64,000 nt of DNA from Streptomyces erythrochromogenes (GTDB lineage Bacteria > Actinomycetota > Actinomycetes > Streptomycetales > Streptomycetaceae), in assembly GCF_036170895.1 (NCBI RefSeq), contig NZ_CP108036.1, positions 620,001-684,000 on the forward strand, read 5' to 3'. The notes beneath the pieces are model-generated. The model made no database searches, was not told the origin of the DNA, and worked only from the letters and a program-made list of their open reading frames with translations. The translations under genes were made by a program, and so were the position numbers. Numbering within the stretch: the first letter of the stretch is position 1; every line of letters starts with the position of its first letter. Positions 8,770 through 18,065 of this stretch are shown in pieces.

Positions 8770-9444
8770 CGGCCCCATCCGTACGGCGGTGTCGGCTGCG
8801 ACGCAGGCCAGGGCGCCGGCGGTGCGTGGGCAGACCCGGGCTTCCTCCATCGTCCGCTCGGCAGGAGTCGGTGGGGTCCCGTGGGAGGCCTGGGCGCGAG
8901 TCGCTACCGTCATCGCCATCGGAGGACGGCCGGCCGACCGTCCTGCGGCCGTCGGGAGCGGTCCGCCGTCCGAGCGCAGAAGAGGGTTTCCCGGGTGAGC
9001 GCCTCGGCGGAGACTGCGCTGTCGGACGACGGCGCAACAGGGCCGAACATCCCGAAGACGGCGACCGCGAAGAGCAAAGGCGGTAGCAGCCGCTAACTCC
9101 CTGGCCAACCCGGTCCTTCCCACACATCAAAGGGGTGTTCGCCTGCACCTTTGAAACGAAGATCGAAACCGATGGTCACGGGCCGCAGGCAGACTCAGTC
9201 CGACGGTCTACCCACCCCTGCCCACCGCAAGGCAGCCTGGACCGCCGCACCCCGCACACCCCGCACCCCGGGCGTCCGATCCCTGCGGCACACCCGAGCG
9301 ACGCGCCGCAGGGAAGGGGCATGCCCGACGACGGGTTCGTGCGCACGAGGCCGGCGTGCCGGGCACAAGCCCCGCCCCCTCCGAACCGAACACACCACGC
9401 GCTCCGGCGCATCCCCTCCACACCCATCACGAGAGGTCGGCACC
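8770..9444. other. 675 bp without a recognisable gene
   Basis: No frame here has a ribosome-binding site plus protein-like composition. An in-frame extension of the gene at 9445 reaches back to 9151, but its translation is Pro/Arg-rich with no family resemblance, so I treat it as untranslated. I see no repeats or clear hairpins. Confidence 0.5.
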
Positions 9445-9894
9445 ATGTACGAACTGACCCACGCAGAGCGGATCCAGTACAAGCGGCGCCAGGACACCGC
9501 CTACCAGGCCGGCGAGGATGCCGTCGCCAACCTTCAGGCGGCGCTCGCGCTCGCCGGCCTGACCCTCCCCTCCCTGAGCAACGACGGGCCGGTGGCAGGC
9601 CACGGCTTCGTCCGGCTCGGAGGGTGCAACGCGGCCTTCGCCAACCGGCTCGCCGAAGTCGTTGCCGCTGGTGCCGACGCCCTGCGGCACCAGCGGAAGG
9701 CCGGCAAGGTGGAACAGCCTCAGGAAGGGCTGCAGCAACAGCGCACCGTCCACGGTGCGGAATTCGACGGCTACCGGATCCTGCGCGCCGAAGTCCCGGC
9801 CGCACCGGACCCCGTCACCGCGTTCCTCCTTGCCGTTCGCGACACCACCGGGCATCCCGCCCGCGTGGATCGCAGGCCGACGCGGGCCCACTGA
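9445..9894 (+). CDS. Uncharacterised protein, 149 aa
   Basis: The start ATG at 9445 is supported by GAGAGG seven bases upstream. The protein begins MYELTHAERIQYKRRQDTAY and is mostly helical, with a second part GHGFVRLGGCNAAFANRLAEVVAAGADALRHQ. It has no signal peptide, membrane segment or recognised motif. The last 15 residues are Arg/Pro-rich and may vary between strains. It stands alone between two stretches lacking genes. I do not recognise a function; only the ribosome-binding site and normal composition support it. Confidence 0.6.
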   Translation: MYELTHAERIQYKRRQDTAYQAGEDAVANLQAALALAGLTLPSLSNDGPVAGHGFVRLGGCNAAFANRLAEVVAAGADALRHQRKAGKVEQPQEGLQQQRTVHGAEFDGYRILRAEVPAAPDPVTAFLLAVRDTTGHPARVDRRPTRAH

Positions 9895-10167
9895 AGCCCC
9901 GCGAGCCGGCGGGGTGCGAACGGCGGCGCCGGCTCACCGGTGGGCCCGGTCCGCGAGTCACCGTCCGCGCCCCGCTGGACGCCGTCCTCACCGAAGCCGC
10001 GGCCGCCACGGGCAGGGCCGGGATCCGTCCCGGCGTGGCTCCATCCACGTCGGCGAGGACACCTTCGGGCCCCGGCCCGGGACCGTGGCCCTTCCCGGCG
10101 GTGCGAGCCGCCGCCCCGGGTACCGGGCGCCCGGTATGCCCTGCTGCGCAGCGGGTACGCGTGTGGT

Positions 10168-10779
10168 GTGGGAGACGAACGTCTGACGTTCGACGGCTGG
10201 ATCGCCGCTGTCGGCACGTGCTCCGGCACGCGCGTGGTCGTGGGCCACTGGCCGCTGTCACCCTTCGGGCCGTTCAGTGACGTGATGCTGGAGCGCGCCG
10301 ACGGATGGCGCACGCTGATCGCGCCCAGCGCCCGCACGGCCGACTACATCGCCGGCGTCTACCACTTCGACGAGGTCCGCACGGCCCCGGTGGGAGTGCG
10401 GATTCATGGCGGCACGTGGGACGTCACGGCAGGACCCCTGGATCTGGACTTCCGGGTCGGGCGTCAGGGAGCCCTCGGCCTGGCCCTGCGGGCTGTGCCC
10501 CGACCGCTCGCCCGCAGGCCGTTGTGGGCGGCCGTGACCGACGTGCCCGCGCGCCTGATGGCCGGCGTGCGGACCCGGGGGAGCTCGCGCCACGGATGTC
10601 GCCAGTGGTACGCGGCGGGCGGCCTGTGGCCGATCACGAGCGTCCGGGCCTTCTTCGAGGCGACCGACCTCGGCGCACTGGCTCCTGTCGTCCCGCCCGT
10701 GCGCTTCGGCTTCGCGTCGGCCCCCGCCTCACCCGCACTGGTGCGGGTGCTCTCCACCGTCGAACGCAGTACTCGCTGA
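10168..10779 (+). CDS. Uncharacterised actinobacterial protein, about 203 aa
   Basis: From GTG at 10168 the protein reads VGDERLTFDGWIAAVGT, and the sequence from LTFDGW on has the composition of a real, conserved protein: GTRVVVGHWPLSPFGPFSDVMLERADGWRTLIAPS, then TADYIAGVYHFDEV. I associate this pattern with a widespread Streptomyces hypothetical family, from memory only. It lacks membrane segments and catalytic motifs I can name. The frame is open back to 9940, but that part is Arg/Pro-rich and looks non-coding. The ribosome-binding site before the chosen GTG is poor, so the start is tentative. Confidence 0.65.
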   Translation: MGDERLTFDGWIAAVGTCSGTRVVVGHWPLSPFGPFSDVMLERADGWRTLIAPSARTADYIAGVYHFDEVRTAPVGVRIHGGTWDVTAGPLDLDFRVGRQGALGLALRAVPRPLARRPLWAAVTDVPARLMAGVRTRGSSRHGCRQWYAAGGLWPITSVRAFFEATDLGALAPVVPPVRFGFASAPASPALVRVLSTVERSTR

Positions 10780-11099
10780 CCGCCGGGCCGTCAACGATCG
10801 GGCCGGCCGGATCGACCCTGGCCGGCCCTGGTTCCACTGGCATATGCAGCTGAATCAGGTCGATCGCTCTGCGCGCCCTTGGGAGCAGGTTCATCCACTC
10901 GGCGTCGCATCTTGATCGTCCTCCGCGACCCGGGGGAACCAGCGCTCCCCAAACGGGCCGTACGGGTGAATTCCGCGCACTTCCCCCAAGACCGGAGATG
11001 TCCAGATATCTGCCATGAGGCGATCCGGCTGGGCTAGAACGGGTGCCCCCCACGGCACCGATCGGCCCGCCCGGTCGGCGAATTCGAGAGGACCCCTTC
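10780..11099. other. 320 bp intergenic region upstream of CocE-type hydrolase
   Basis: No gene seen. It carries the promoter region of the gene at 11100. A short AGATATCT palindrome lies near 10998-11005, and nothing else stands out. Confidence 0.45.
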
Positions 11100-12923
11100 G
11101 TGAGCCACTCGCAGGACGACAACCCGATCACCCACGTCACCGCAGCCCAGTTGAACCGGATCGCCGGGCAGGGCATCTACACCTCGGCCACATCCGTGGA
11201 CCCGGACGCCGTCAACGTCGCCGAGGCCCTGGTCGCCACCCTGAACGGCACGGCGGAGACCCCGCTGCTCACCGCCGACCTCCAGCAGCTCACCGAACAG
11301 GTACGGCAGAAGGCGACGATCGGCTTCCCCCGGATCACCGCCGACGACGGGGTACGGCTGTCGGCGCACACGATCAAGCTCAACACCTCGGAGCCCCGCC
11401 CCGTGGTGATCGTGCCGTCGGGCTGGACGCCCTTCGGCTGGATCCTGTTCGAGTACGCGTACCTCCAGCTGGCGCTCCGCGGATACCACGTACTGGCCTA
11501 CACACCTCGCGGCATCGGCCTCACGACTCCCCTCCCGGGCGGCGGCTTCGTCGACGCCCCCTGGACCTCCGAGGGCACGATCGACGTGGCGGGCTCCTCG
11601 GACTGGACCGACGGCTCCACCGTCATCGGCTACGCCCAGCAGCACTTCAACCCGAGCAGGATCGCGTTCTTCGGCGAGTCCTACGGGTCCGGCATCAGCC
11701 AGTTGGTCGCGGCGAACGACCCGGCCGACCGGGTGGACGCGGTCGTGGCCCTGAGCACGTGGGGCGACCTGGCCGACAGCCTCTACCAGAACGACACCCG
11801 GCACCTGGCGGCGGTCAAGGCGCTGATCGACTTCACCGGCGGCCCGATCGAGCGGAAGTTCGACCCGGCCACCCGGCAGCTCCTGGAGGACTTCCTGGCC
11901 GGCCGGAACCCCGATGGGGTGAAGAAGTGGCTCAAGGAGCGCTCCCCGTCGTCGTACCTCGACGACACCAACGCCCGCGGCGTCCCCACCTTCTTCTCGA
12001 ACACCTGGCACGAGACGCTGTTCCCGGCCAGCCAGACCATCGCGCACTTCGACGCGCTGACCGTGCCCAAGCGGCTCAACCTCTGGATCGGCGACCACGC
12101 AGCGCCCGAGGGCGCCGGCCTCACCATCCCGTTCAGCGGGCCGAACGTGCCGGTCGAGGAGGCGTTCGCCTGGCTCGACCACCACGTGCTCGGGGCGGAC
12201 AACGGCGTTGCCGCGTGGCCGCCGGTCAACAGCCAGATCATGTTCACGTACAAGACCAGGATCGACCCGGCGACCGGGCAGAACGTCATCACCGAGCCCG
12301 CCGTCCGCGAGGCCAAGCCGTCCTGGGCGGACGTCACCACCTCCACCGAATCCTGGTACCTCACCGCCTCCTCCACCGACCGCCGCGACGGCGGCCTCGG
12401 TACCGCACCGGAAACGGGCTGGAAGCGGGAGTTCACCGCCGGACAGCTCACGGCCGCCACCGCGGTGGACGCCGTCATCACGACGGGCCAGGCGGAGTGG
12501 AAGGGAAACCCGAAGCCCTACGCCACCGGCACCTTCGACCGCCGGCACCTCGCAGTGTGGACCAGTGGCCCGCTCCAGAACGCCCGCCGCATCCGCGGCG
12601 TCCCCGAGCTCGCCCTGACCGTCCGCAGCTCCGCCGCCGCCACGACACTGGTGGCCTACCTGTTCGACGTCGCCCCCGACGACACCGCCCGCATCATCAC
12701 GCACGAGCCCCTCACCCTGCTGGACGTGTCCCCCGGTGAGAACCACAACGCCTCCTGGAAGCTCCAGGCCGCCGGCTACGACCTCGCCGCGAACCACCGG
12801 CTCATGCTGGTCGTGAACAGCAGGGACCAGCTCTACTCCGACGCGGGCGACGGCAGGAGCAGCACCACCACGATCACGTCCGTCGACGACTCCGCCGCCC
12901 ACCTGGTCCTGCCCCTCGGGTAG
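11100..12923 (+). CDS. S15/CocE-NonD family alpha/beta hydrolase
   Basis: A cytoplasmic hydrolase of 607 residues; no signal peptide is visible. The start is GTG at 11100 (VSHSQDDNPITH) with GAGAGG upstream. The alpha/beta core contains the nucleophile elbow FFGESYGSGIS, and a substrate-binding cap lies between core strands. The C-terminal 200 residues form the jelly-roll typical of Xaa-Pro dipeptidyl-peptidase/cocaine esterase proteins (LALTVRSSAAATTLVAYLFDVAPDD, SWKLQAAGYDLAANHRLMLVVNS). The C-terminal part resembles that of the fused hydrolase at 958, so the window holds two members of this class. Substrate could be a prolyl peptide, ester or acyl amide; sequence alone does not decide. Monocistronic. 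Confidence 0.87.
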   Translation: MSHSQDDNPITHVTAAQLNRIAGQGIYTSATSVDPDAVNVAEALVATLNGTAETPLLTADLQQLTEQVRQKATIGFPRITADDGVRLSAHTIKLNTSEPRPVVIVPSGWTPFGWILFEYAYLQLALRGYHVLAYTPRGIGLTTPLPGGGFVDAPWTSEGTIDVAGSSDWTDGSTVIGYAQQHFNPSRIAFFGESYGSGISQLVAANDPADRVDAVVALSTWGDLADSLYQNDTRHLAAVKALIDFTGGPIERKFDPATRQLLEDFLAGRNPDGVKKWLKERSPSSYLDDTNARGVPTFFSNTWHETLFPASQTIAHFDALTVPKRLNLWIGDHAAPEGAGLTIPFSGPNVPVEEAFAWLDHHVLGADNGVAAWPPVNSQIMFTYKTRIDPATGQNVITEPAVREAKPSWADVTTSTESWYLTASSTDRRDGGLGTAPETGWKREFTAGQLTAATAVDAVITTGQAEWKGNPKPYATGTFDRRHLAVWTSGPLQNARRIRGVPELALTVRSSAAATTLVAYLFDVAPDDTARIITHEPLTLLDVSPGENHNASWKLQAAGYDLAANHRLMLVVNSRDQLYSDAGDGRSSTTTITSVDDSAAHLVLPLG

Positions 12924-13048
12924 TCCCCCAGGGCCGGGCCGCGACACCCGCGCCCCGCTTGCACACCCCGCCTGCCGCCGGCGACACCAGGTCAGCAGGG
13001 ATCGGGGCGGTGGAAGCGGGGCGCGCAGGGTGACATAGCGTGCCCCTC

Positions 13049-14677
13049 ATGGATCAGGAGCACATAGCCGGGCCGACCGGTGACGGCGACGGCGCGGGCA
13101 GGCGGCGGTTCCTCGCGATCGCCACGGGGGCCGCGACCGCCGCGGGGCTCGGTGCGGCGGCCGGCTGCGCGGGCGGGGACGGGAGCGGGAACCTCCGCGC
13201 CGGCGAGAAGAGCTCCGCCTCCACACCGGACGGCAGGCCGCCGGCCGGAGGAGCCCACGCCTTCGATGTGAAGGCCGAGAACGCCCGCCCGGGCAACGCC
13301 GACTGGGCCGTGGTGAAGGCCGGGCCGGCGCGGGCCGTGGAGGGCTTCGCCGACAAGGTCAGCGTGTTGCCCGGCGAGTCCTTCGGCCTGTACGTGTCGA
13401 CGACCGCACCCCGGTTCACCGTCTCCGCCTACCGGATGGGCTGGTACGGCGGCGCGCGCGCCCGGCTGGTGTGGCGTTCGGAGGCCCTGACCGGAGTGCG
13501 GCAGCCCGAGCACACCGTGGACTCCGACACCCGCATGGTCCGCACGCGGTGGGCCCGCACCGCCACCGTCGAGACGAAGGACTGGCCGGAGGGCAGCTAC
13601 CTGCTGCGCCTGGACGCACAGGGCGGCGAGGGCGGCCAGCGTTTCGTACCGGTCACCGTCCGGTCCGCGGCAACGGCCGGGCGTACGGTCGTGGTCAACG
13701 CCGTCGCCACCTGGCAGGCCTACAACCGCTGGGGCGGCTACGGCAGTTACGACGGCCCCAGCGGCGGCTACGCCTCGCGCTCCCTCGCCGTGTCGTTCGA
13801 CCGGCCGTACGAGTACGACGACGGCGCGGGCCTGTTCCTGGTGTACGAGGCCCCGCTGATCGCGCTGGCCGAACGGCTCGGCATACCCCTCGCCTACGCG
13901 ACCACCACCGACGTGGCGCGGGAGAAGCGGTTGCTGGAGGGAGCCGCGGCGGTGCTCTCGCTCGGGCACGACGAGTACTGGTCGCCGGAACAGCGCGCCC
14001 ACTTCACGGCCGCCCGCGACGCCGGCACCAACATCGCGATCCTGGGCGCGAACTGCTGCTTCCGCCGGATCCGGCTGGAGGCCTCCGAGCTGGGGCCGGA
14101 CCGTACGCTGGTCTGCTACAAGTCCTCCTACGCCCAGGACCCGGGCTTCAAGAGGGGCCATCCGGCGACGGTGGACTTCCGCTCGGCTCCGGGCGCGGAC
14201 CCGGAGAGCTCCCTGCTCGGCGTGATCTACGACGGCTATCCGGTGGACGCCCCGTACGTGGTGACCAACCCCGGCCACTGGCTGTTCGAGGGCACCGGCG
14301 CGAAGGCGGGCGACCGCTTCGAGCACCTGGTCGGCGTGGAGTACGACAAGGTCAACACCGGTTTTACGACGCCGCGTCCGATCGAGATACTGGCCCACTC
14401 CCCCGTGGTGTGCGAAGGCCGCCCCAGCCACCAGGACACGGCGTACTACACGGTGCCGAGCGGCGCGGGGGTCTTCGCGACGGGCACGATGCGGTGGGTG
14501 GAGGCCCTGGACGCGACGGGCGACGGCCGCAGCGGACGCAACCACGGCCTGGACGCGCGGTCCGGGGCGCTGACGACCCGCGTGACGGAGAACCTCCTGC
14601 GGGTGTTCGCGGCGGGCCCGGCCGGCCGGTCGCATCCGGCGCAGGACAACGTCAAGGCGGTGTACGGCGGTTCATGA
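13049..14677 (+). CDS. Tat-exported protein of the N,N-dimethylformamidase large-subunit-like family
   Basis: A 542-residue protein. The N-terminus has a twin-arginine signal (GAGRRRFLAIATGAATAAGLGAAAGCAGG) with a Cys at a lipobox-like site, suggesting an exported, lipid-anchored protein. The mature part starts with a beta-sandwich (FGLYVSTTAPRFTVSAYRMGWYGG) and continues with the hallmark block of this family (NAVATWQAYNRWGGYGSYDG, LSLGHDEYWSPEQRAHFTAARDAGTNIAILGANCCFRRIRLE). True dimethylformamidases cleave DMF with an Fe centre and need a small subunit. None is encoded nearby, and most Streptomyces homologues have no known substrate. ATG at 13049 was chosen; GTG at 13040 is an alternative in the same frame. 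Confidence 0.8.
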   Translation: MDQEHIAGPTGDGDGAGRRRFLAIATGAATAAGLGAAAGCAGGDGSGNLRAGEKSSASTPDGRPPAGGAHAFDVKAENARPGNADWAVVKAGPARAVEGFADKVSVLPGESFGLYVSTTAPRFTVSAYRMGWYGGARARLVWRSEALTGVRQPEHTVDSDTRMVRTRWARTATVETKDWPEGSYLLRLDAQGGEGGQRFVPVTVRSAATAGRTVVVNAVATWQAYNRWGGYGSYDGPSGGYASRSLAVSFDRPYEYDDGAGLFLVYEAPLIALAERLGIPLAYATTTDVAREKRLLEGAAAVLSLGHDEYWSPEQRAHFTAARDAGTNIAILGANCCFRRIRLEASELGPDRTLVCYKSSYAQDPGFKRGHPATVDFRSAPGADPESSLLGVIYDGYPVDAPYVVTNPGHWLFEGTGAKAGDRFEHLVGVEYDKVNTGFTTPRPIEILAHSPVVCEGRPSHQDTAYYTVPSGAGVFATGTMRWVEALDATGDGRSGRNHGLDARSGALTTRVTENLLRVFAAGPAGRSHPAQDNVKAVYGGS

Positions 14678-14728
14678 TCCCGTGGCGGCGGAAAGGGCTT
14701 GGCTCCGCCCCCGCGGGATGTCTAGGAT

Positions 14729-14761
14729 CGTGATCACGGCATCGCGTGTCGGTCACCGACC
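14729..14761. promoter_or_regulatory. Palindromes upstream of VOC gene
   Basis: Two short palindromes, CGTGATCACG (14729-14738) and GTCGGTCACCGAC (about 14749-14761), lie 50-80 bp before the VOC gene start. They could be a regulator site; no regulator gene is adjacent. Confidence 0.35.
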
Positions 14762-14810
14762 GGGTGAGACATGGAGGTGCCCGTGATGTGCCTTTCGGAG
14801 GCATTCACCC

Positions 14811-15215
14811 ATGTCCGTACAGCTGAACCACACGATCATCCACTCCCGTGACAACCGGGAGTCCGCCGAGTTCCTGGCGAACATCCTCGGTCTCGAAGTC
14901 GGAACCGAGTGGGGTCCGTTCATCCCCGTCGACACCGCCAACGGCGTCACCCTGGACTTCGCGACCATCCCGGCCGGGTCCATCACCCCGCAGCACTACG
15001 CCTTCCTGATCTCCGAGGAGGAGTTCGACGCGGCGTTCGAGAAGATCCGCTCGGCCGGGGTGCCGTACTTCGCCGACCCGCACGGCAGGCTCCCGGGCGA
15101 GATCAACCACAACGACGGGGGCCGCGGCGTCTACTTCACGGACCCCGCCGGGCACGGGATGGAGATCATCACGCGCCCGTACGGCTACCAGGAACCCGCC
15201 GCCACGGGCAGGTAG
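14811..15215 (+). CDS. VOC (glyoxalase/dioxygenase-fold) family protein
   Basis: A 134-residue single vicinal-oxygen-chelate module pair, starting at ATG with GGAGG upstream. Paired beta-alpha-beta units run from LNHTIIHSRDNRESAEFLANILGLE to GRGVYFTDPAGHGMEIITRPY. Metal-ligand positions typical of the fold are the first His (LNHTIIHS), a mid His (QHYAF) and the late Glu (MEIITRP). The function is not determined; this class includes dioxygenases, resistance proteins and isomerases. Its last 31 bp overlap the 3' end of the convergent btuD-like gene. Confidence 0.85.
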   Translation: MSVQLNHTIIHSRDNRESAEFLANILGLEVGTEWGPFIPVDTANGVTLDFATIPAGSITPQHYAFLISEEEFDAAFEKIRSAGVPYFADPHGRLPGEINHNDGGRGVYFTDPAGHGMEIITRPYGYQEPAATGR

Positions 15216-15994
15216 ACGACGTTGGGCGAGCCCGTGTCGGGGTGGACCTCGACGCGGGCCCGCACCCCGTACACCTCGGCCAGGAGTTCCTCGGTGAGCA
15301 CCTCGGCCGGCGGCCCCGCGGCCGCGACCCGGCCGCCCGACAGGACGTACAGCCGGTCGCAGAAGGCGGCCGCGAGGTTCAGGTCGTGCAGGACGAGGAG
15401 GCCGGTGGCGGGCAGGGCCCGGACCAGGCCGAGGACCTCCAGCTGGTAGCGGATGTCCAGGTGGTTGGTCGGCTCGTCGAGTGCGAGCAGCCCCGGGTCC
15501 TGGACGAGGGCCCGGGCCACCAGGACGCGCTGCCGTTCGCCCCCGGACAGCTCGTCGAAGCGGCGGGCCGCGAAGGGGCCCGCGCCCACGGTCTCCAGGG
15601 CGTCGGCGACGCGCCGTACGTCGTCCGGACCGTCCTGCTCCCAGAAGCGCTTGTGCGGGCTGCGGCCCATGGCGACGACCTCGCGGACGGTCAGTCCGAA
15701 GGTGCCGCTCGCGTCCTGCGGCACCACCGCCACGCGCCGCGCCCGTTCCTTGACGGTGAGCCCGCCCGCGTCCGCGCCGTCCAGCAGCACCCGGCCGGCG
15801 GTCGCCCGCAGGGCGCCGTAGACGCAGCGCAGCAGGGTGGTCTTGCCGCTGCCGTTGGGGCCGACGACCCCCACCGTCTCGCCGGGCCGGGCGGTGAGGT
15901 CGATCCCGTGGAGCAGGGTGTGCCCGTCGGTCTCGTACCGCACGCCCTCGACGGCCAGTTCCACCGGCCGGGCCGGTCCGGTCCCTTCCGTCAT
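15185..15994 (-). CDS. btuD: ABC transporter ATPase of B12 importer
   Basis: A 269-residue ATPase of the FecE/BtuD class. It has Walker A GPNGSGKTTL, signature LSGGERQRV, Walker B LLALDEPTNHLD and H-loop LLVLHDLNLAA. Its ATG overlaps the permease stop (ATGA), making it the last gene of a three-gene operon. By family alone it could energise siderophore-iron or cobalamin import. The cobalamin riboswitch at the head of the operon makes cobalamin or a corrinoid precursor the better assignment. The gene's 3' end overlaps the convergent VOC gene by 31 bp. Confidence 0.85.
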   Translation of the reverse strand: MTEGTGPARPVELAVEGVRYETDGHTLLHGIDLTARPGETVGVVGPNGSGKTTLLRCVYGALRATAGRVLLDGADAGGLTVKERARRVAVVPQDASGTFGLTVREVVAMGRSPHKRFWEQDGPDDVRRVADALETVGAGPFAARRFDELSGGERQRVLVARALVQDPGLLALDEPTNHLDIRYQLEVLGLVRALPATGLLVLHDLNLAAAFCDRLYVLSGGRVAAAGPPAEVLTEELLAEVYGVRARVEVHPDTGSPNVVYLPVAAGSW

Positions 15995-17019
15995 CCGGTC
16001 ACCCCTTCGGTACGGCTGGAGCGGCGCAGCATCCAGAGGAAGAACGGCCCGCCGACGAGCGCGGTGACCACCCCCACCGGTATCTCCTCGGGGGCGGCGG
16101 CCGTACGGGCGATCAGGTCGGCCAGGATCAGGAACACGGCCCCGCCCAGTGCGGCGACGGGCAGCAGGGCCCGGTGTCCGGCGCCCACGACCATCCGCGC
16201 GGCGTGCGGGACCATCAGCCCGACGAAGCCGATGGCCCCGCTGCAGGCGACGAGTACGCCGATGACGAGGGAGGTCAGGACGAACACGGCGGCGCGGAAG
16301 CGTCCGGTGTCCAGCCCCAGGGTGTGCGCGCCCTCCTCCCCGGCGAGGAGCAGGTCGAGCGGCCGGGCGAGGGTCAGGAGCAGGGCGCCGCCGACGAGCA
16401 GCGCAACGGTGGGCAGGGCCAGTTCGTCCCAGCGCGCCCCGCCGAGACCGCCGAGGGTCCAGAACAGCACGGAGCGGATCTGGTCGGGGTGGGCGGCGAG
16501 GACGAGGACGAGGCTGGTGAAGGCGGACAGGATGTACTGGACGGCGACGCCGGCCAGGATCAGCCGGCCGGTGGTCATGGTGCCGCCGCGCCGGGCCATC
16601 GCGTAGACGGCGACGAGCGCGGCCATGGACCCCACGAAGGCGGCCAGCGGCACGCCCATGCCGAATCCGGCCGCGGCCGCGCCGAAGACGATCACGAGGA
16701 CGGCTCCGGCGGAGGCCCCGGAGGAGGCCCCGAGGAGGAACGGATCGGCGAGCTGGTTGCGCACGAGGGCCTGGAGTACGGTGCCCGCGACGGCGAGCCC
16801 GGCTCCGACGACGGCGCCGAGGAGGATCCGCGGCATCCGCACGTCCCACACGATGGAGGCGAAGGCGCCGGTGGGCCGGTTCCCCGACAGGCCGCCGACG
16901 ACGATTCCGAGGACGCGGTCGGGGGCGATCCGTACGGGCCCCAGCGCCAGGCCCGCGATCGCCGAGACGGCGAGCGCGGCGGCGAGGACGGCGAGGACCG
17001 CTCCGGTGCGGAGCCTCAC
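15991..17019 (-). CDS. btuC: ABC transporter permease of B12 importer (FecCD/BtuC family)
   Basis: A 342-residue polytopic membrane protein with about nine or ten helices. It includes the family signatures MPRILLGAVVGAGLAVAGTVLQALVRN, LADPFLLGASSGAS and CSGAIGFVGLMVPHAARMVVG, the last being the coupling region that docks on the ATPase. The start is GTG at 17019, overlapping the stop of the binding-protein gene (GTGA). The length is normal. It should form the channel, as a homodimer, for the substrate handed over by the lipoprotein encoded upstream. Confidence 0.88.
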   Translation of the reverse strand: MRLRTGAVLAVLAAALAVSAIAGLALGPVRIAPDRVLGIVVGGLSGNRPTGAFASIVWDVRMPRILLGAVVGAGLAVAGTVLQALVRNQLADPFLLGASSGASAGAVLVIVFGAAAAGFGMGVPLAAFVGSMAALVAVYAMARRGGTMTTGRLILAGVAVQYILSAFTSLVLVLAAHPDQIRSVLFWTLGGLGGARWDELALPTVALLVGGALLLTLARPLDLLLAGEEGAHTLGLDTGRFRAAVFVLTSLVIGVLVACSGAIGFVGLMVPHAARMVVGAGHRALLPVAALGGAVFLILADLIARTAAAPEEIPVGVVTALVGGPFFLWMLRRSSRTEGVTG

Positions 17020-18011
17020 GCGGGGTTCGGGTGGAGCTGGCTCCCCAGCGATTCCACCGCGTCCGCCACGCGGACGCCGAGGACGGCGGAGGAGAGCGGC
17101 AGCACGACGAACCGCCGGTTCTTGACGGCGGGCACCTCGGCGAGCGCCGGGTCGTTCAACAGGCGCTGCTTCTTGGCCTCGACGGTGGTGCCGCCGTAGT
17201 CGTAGATGAGGACGACCTCGGGCTTGCGCTCGATGACCTTCTCCCAGGCGACGTCGCCGAAGGTGTCCTTGAGGTCGGCGAAGACGTTGGTGCCGCCGGC
17301 GAGGGAGATGATCTCGTTGCCCACGCCGTTGCCTCCGGAGGTGGAGGCGGTGGCCTCGCCGGAGTCGTAGGCGAAGACGGTCGGCCGGGGCCGGTCCTTG
17401 ACGCGGGCGGTCACGGCGTCGATGCGGCGCTGCTCGTCCTCGATGAGCTTCGCGCCGCGGTCGGGTACGCCGAAGGTCCGCGCGACCTCGGTGATCTCGG
17501 TCTTGAGCTGGTCGAGGCCGACCTTCCCCTCGGTGCAGTACTCCACGTTGAGGCGGGAGTTGATGCCGGACTTGGCGAGGCCCTCGCGGTCGCGGCCCTG
17601 CGCCTTGTCGAAGGCGCTGGCGTATCCGCCGTAGACGAAGTCAGGGTCGGCGCCGAGCAGGATCTCCTTGGAGGGGTACTCCTCGGCCAGCACCTTGATC
17701 TTGTCGTAGGCGGGCTTGTAGGCGGGCAGCACGGCGTCGTCGAGGTAGGCGGTGCCGGCGATCCGGTCGCCCAGGCCGAGGGCGAGCATGAGCTCGGTGG
17801 CGTGCTGGTTCATGGTGACCGCTCGCCGGGGCGGGGCCTGATAGGTGTTGCTCACACCGCAGTTGGTGAGGGCGTACGGGAAGCCGGGCGCGGCGGCGGC
17901 GTCGCCCGCGGCCCCGTCCTGCCCTGCGCCGGTTGAACCGGCGCAGGCGGTCAGGGATATCAGGAGCGCGACGGGGGTGAACGCGCGCAGGGCGGCGCGG
18001 GAACGCGACAT
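17016..18011 (-). CDS. btuF: Substrate-binding lipoprotein of B12 importer
   Basis: A 331-residue extracellular binding protein. Its N-terminus is a lipoprotein signal (LLISLTACAGS, lipidated Cys23). The mature part is a type III periplasmic-binding fold: first lobe VTMNQHATELMLALGLGDRIAGTAYLDD and VYGGYASAFDK, a rigid helix around TEITEVARTFGVPDRG, second lobe FAYDSGEATASTSGGNGVGNEIISLAGG and VLIYDYGG. AGAGG precedes the ATG. A cobalamin riboswitch lies directly upstream, so expression should fall when cobalamin is plentiful. In this family proteins bind siderophores or corrinoids; the riboswitch favours corrinoids. Confidence 0.87.
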   Translation of the reverse strand: MSRSRAALRAFTPVALLISLTACAGSTGAGQDGAAGDAAAAPGFPYALTNCGVSNTYQAPPRRAVTMNQHATELMLALGLGDRIAGTAYLDDAVLPAYKPAYDKIKVLAEEYPSKEILLGADPDFVYGGYASAFDKAQGRDREGLAKSGINSRLNVEYCTEGKVGLDQLKTEITEVARTFGVPDRGAKLIEDEQRRIDAVTARVKDRPRPTVFAYDSGEATASTSGGNGVGNEIISLAGGTNVFADLKDTFGDVAWEKVIERKPEVVLIYDYGGTTVEAKKQRLLNDPALAEVPAVKNRRFVVLPLSSAVLGVRVADAVESLGSQLHPNPA

Positions 18012-18065
18012 GGCGGGGCCTCTCCGGGGGATCCGCGTCCCCTGGTCGACGTGAAGGAGCAGAGG

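Noticed and set aside
9151..9444. N-terminal extension of the protein starting at 9445
   Set aside because: The extension is Pro/Arg/His-rich, has no ribosome-binding site and no family resemblance, while GAGAGG precedes the ATG at 9445.
15185..17019. Siderophore-iron importer
   Set aside because: ATPase and permease would fit, but a cobalamin riboswitch heads the operon and no iron box was seen, so B12 import is the better call.
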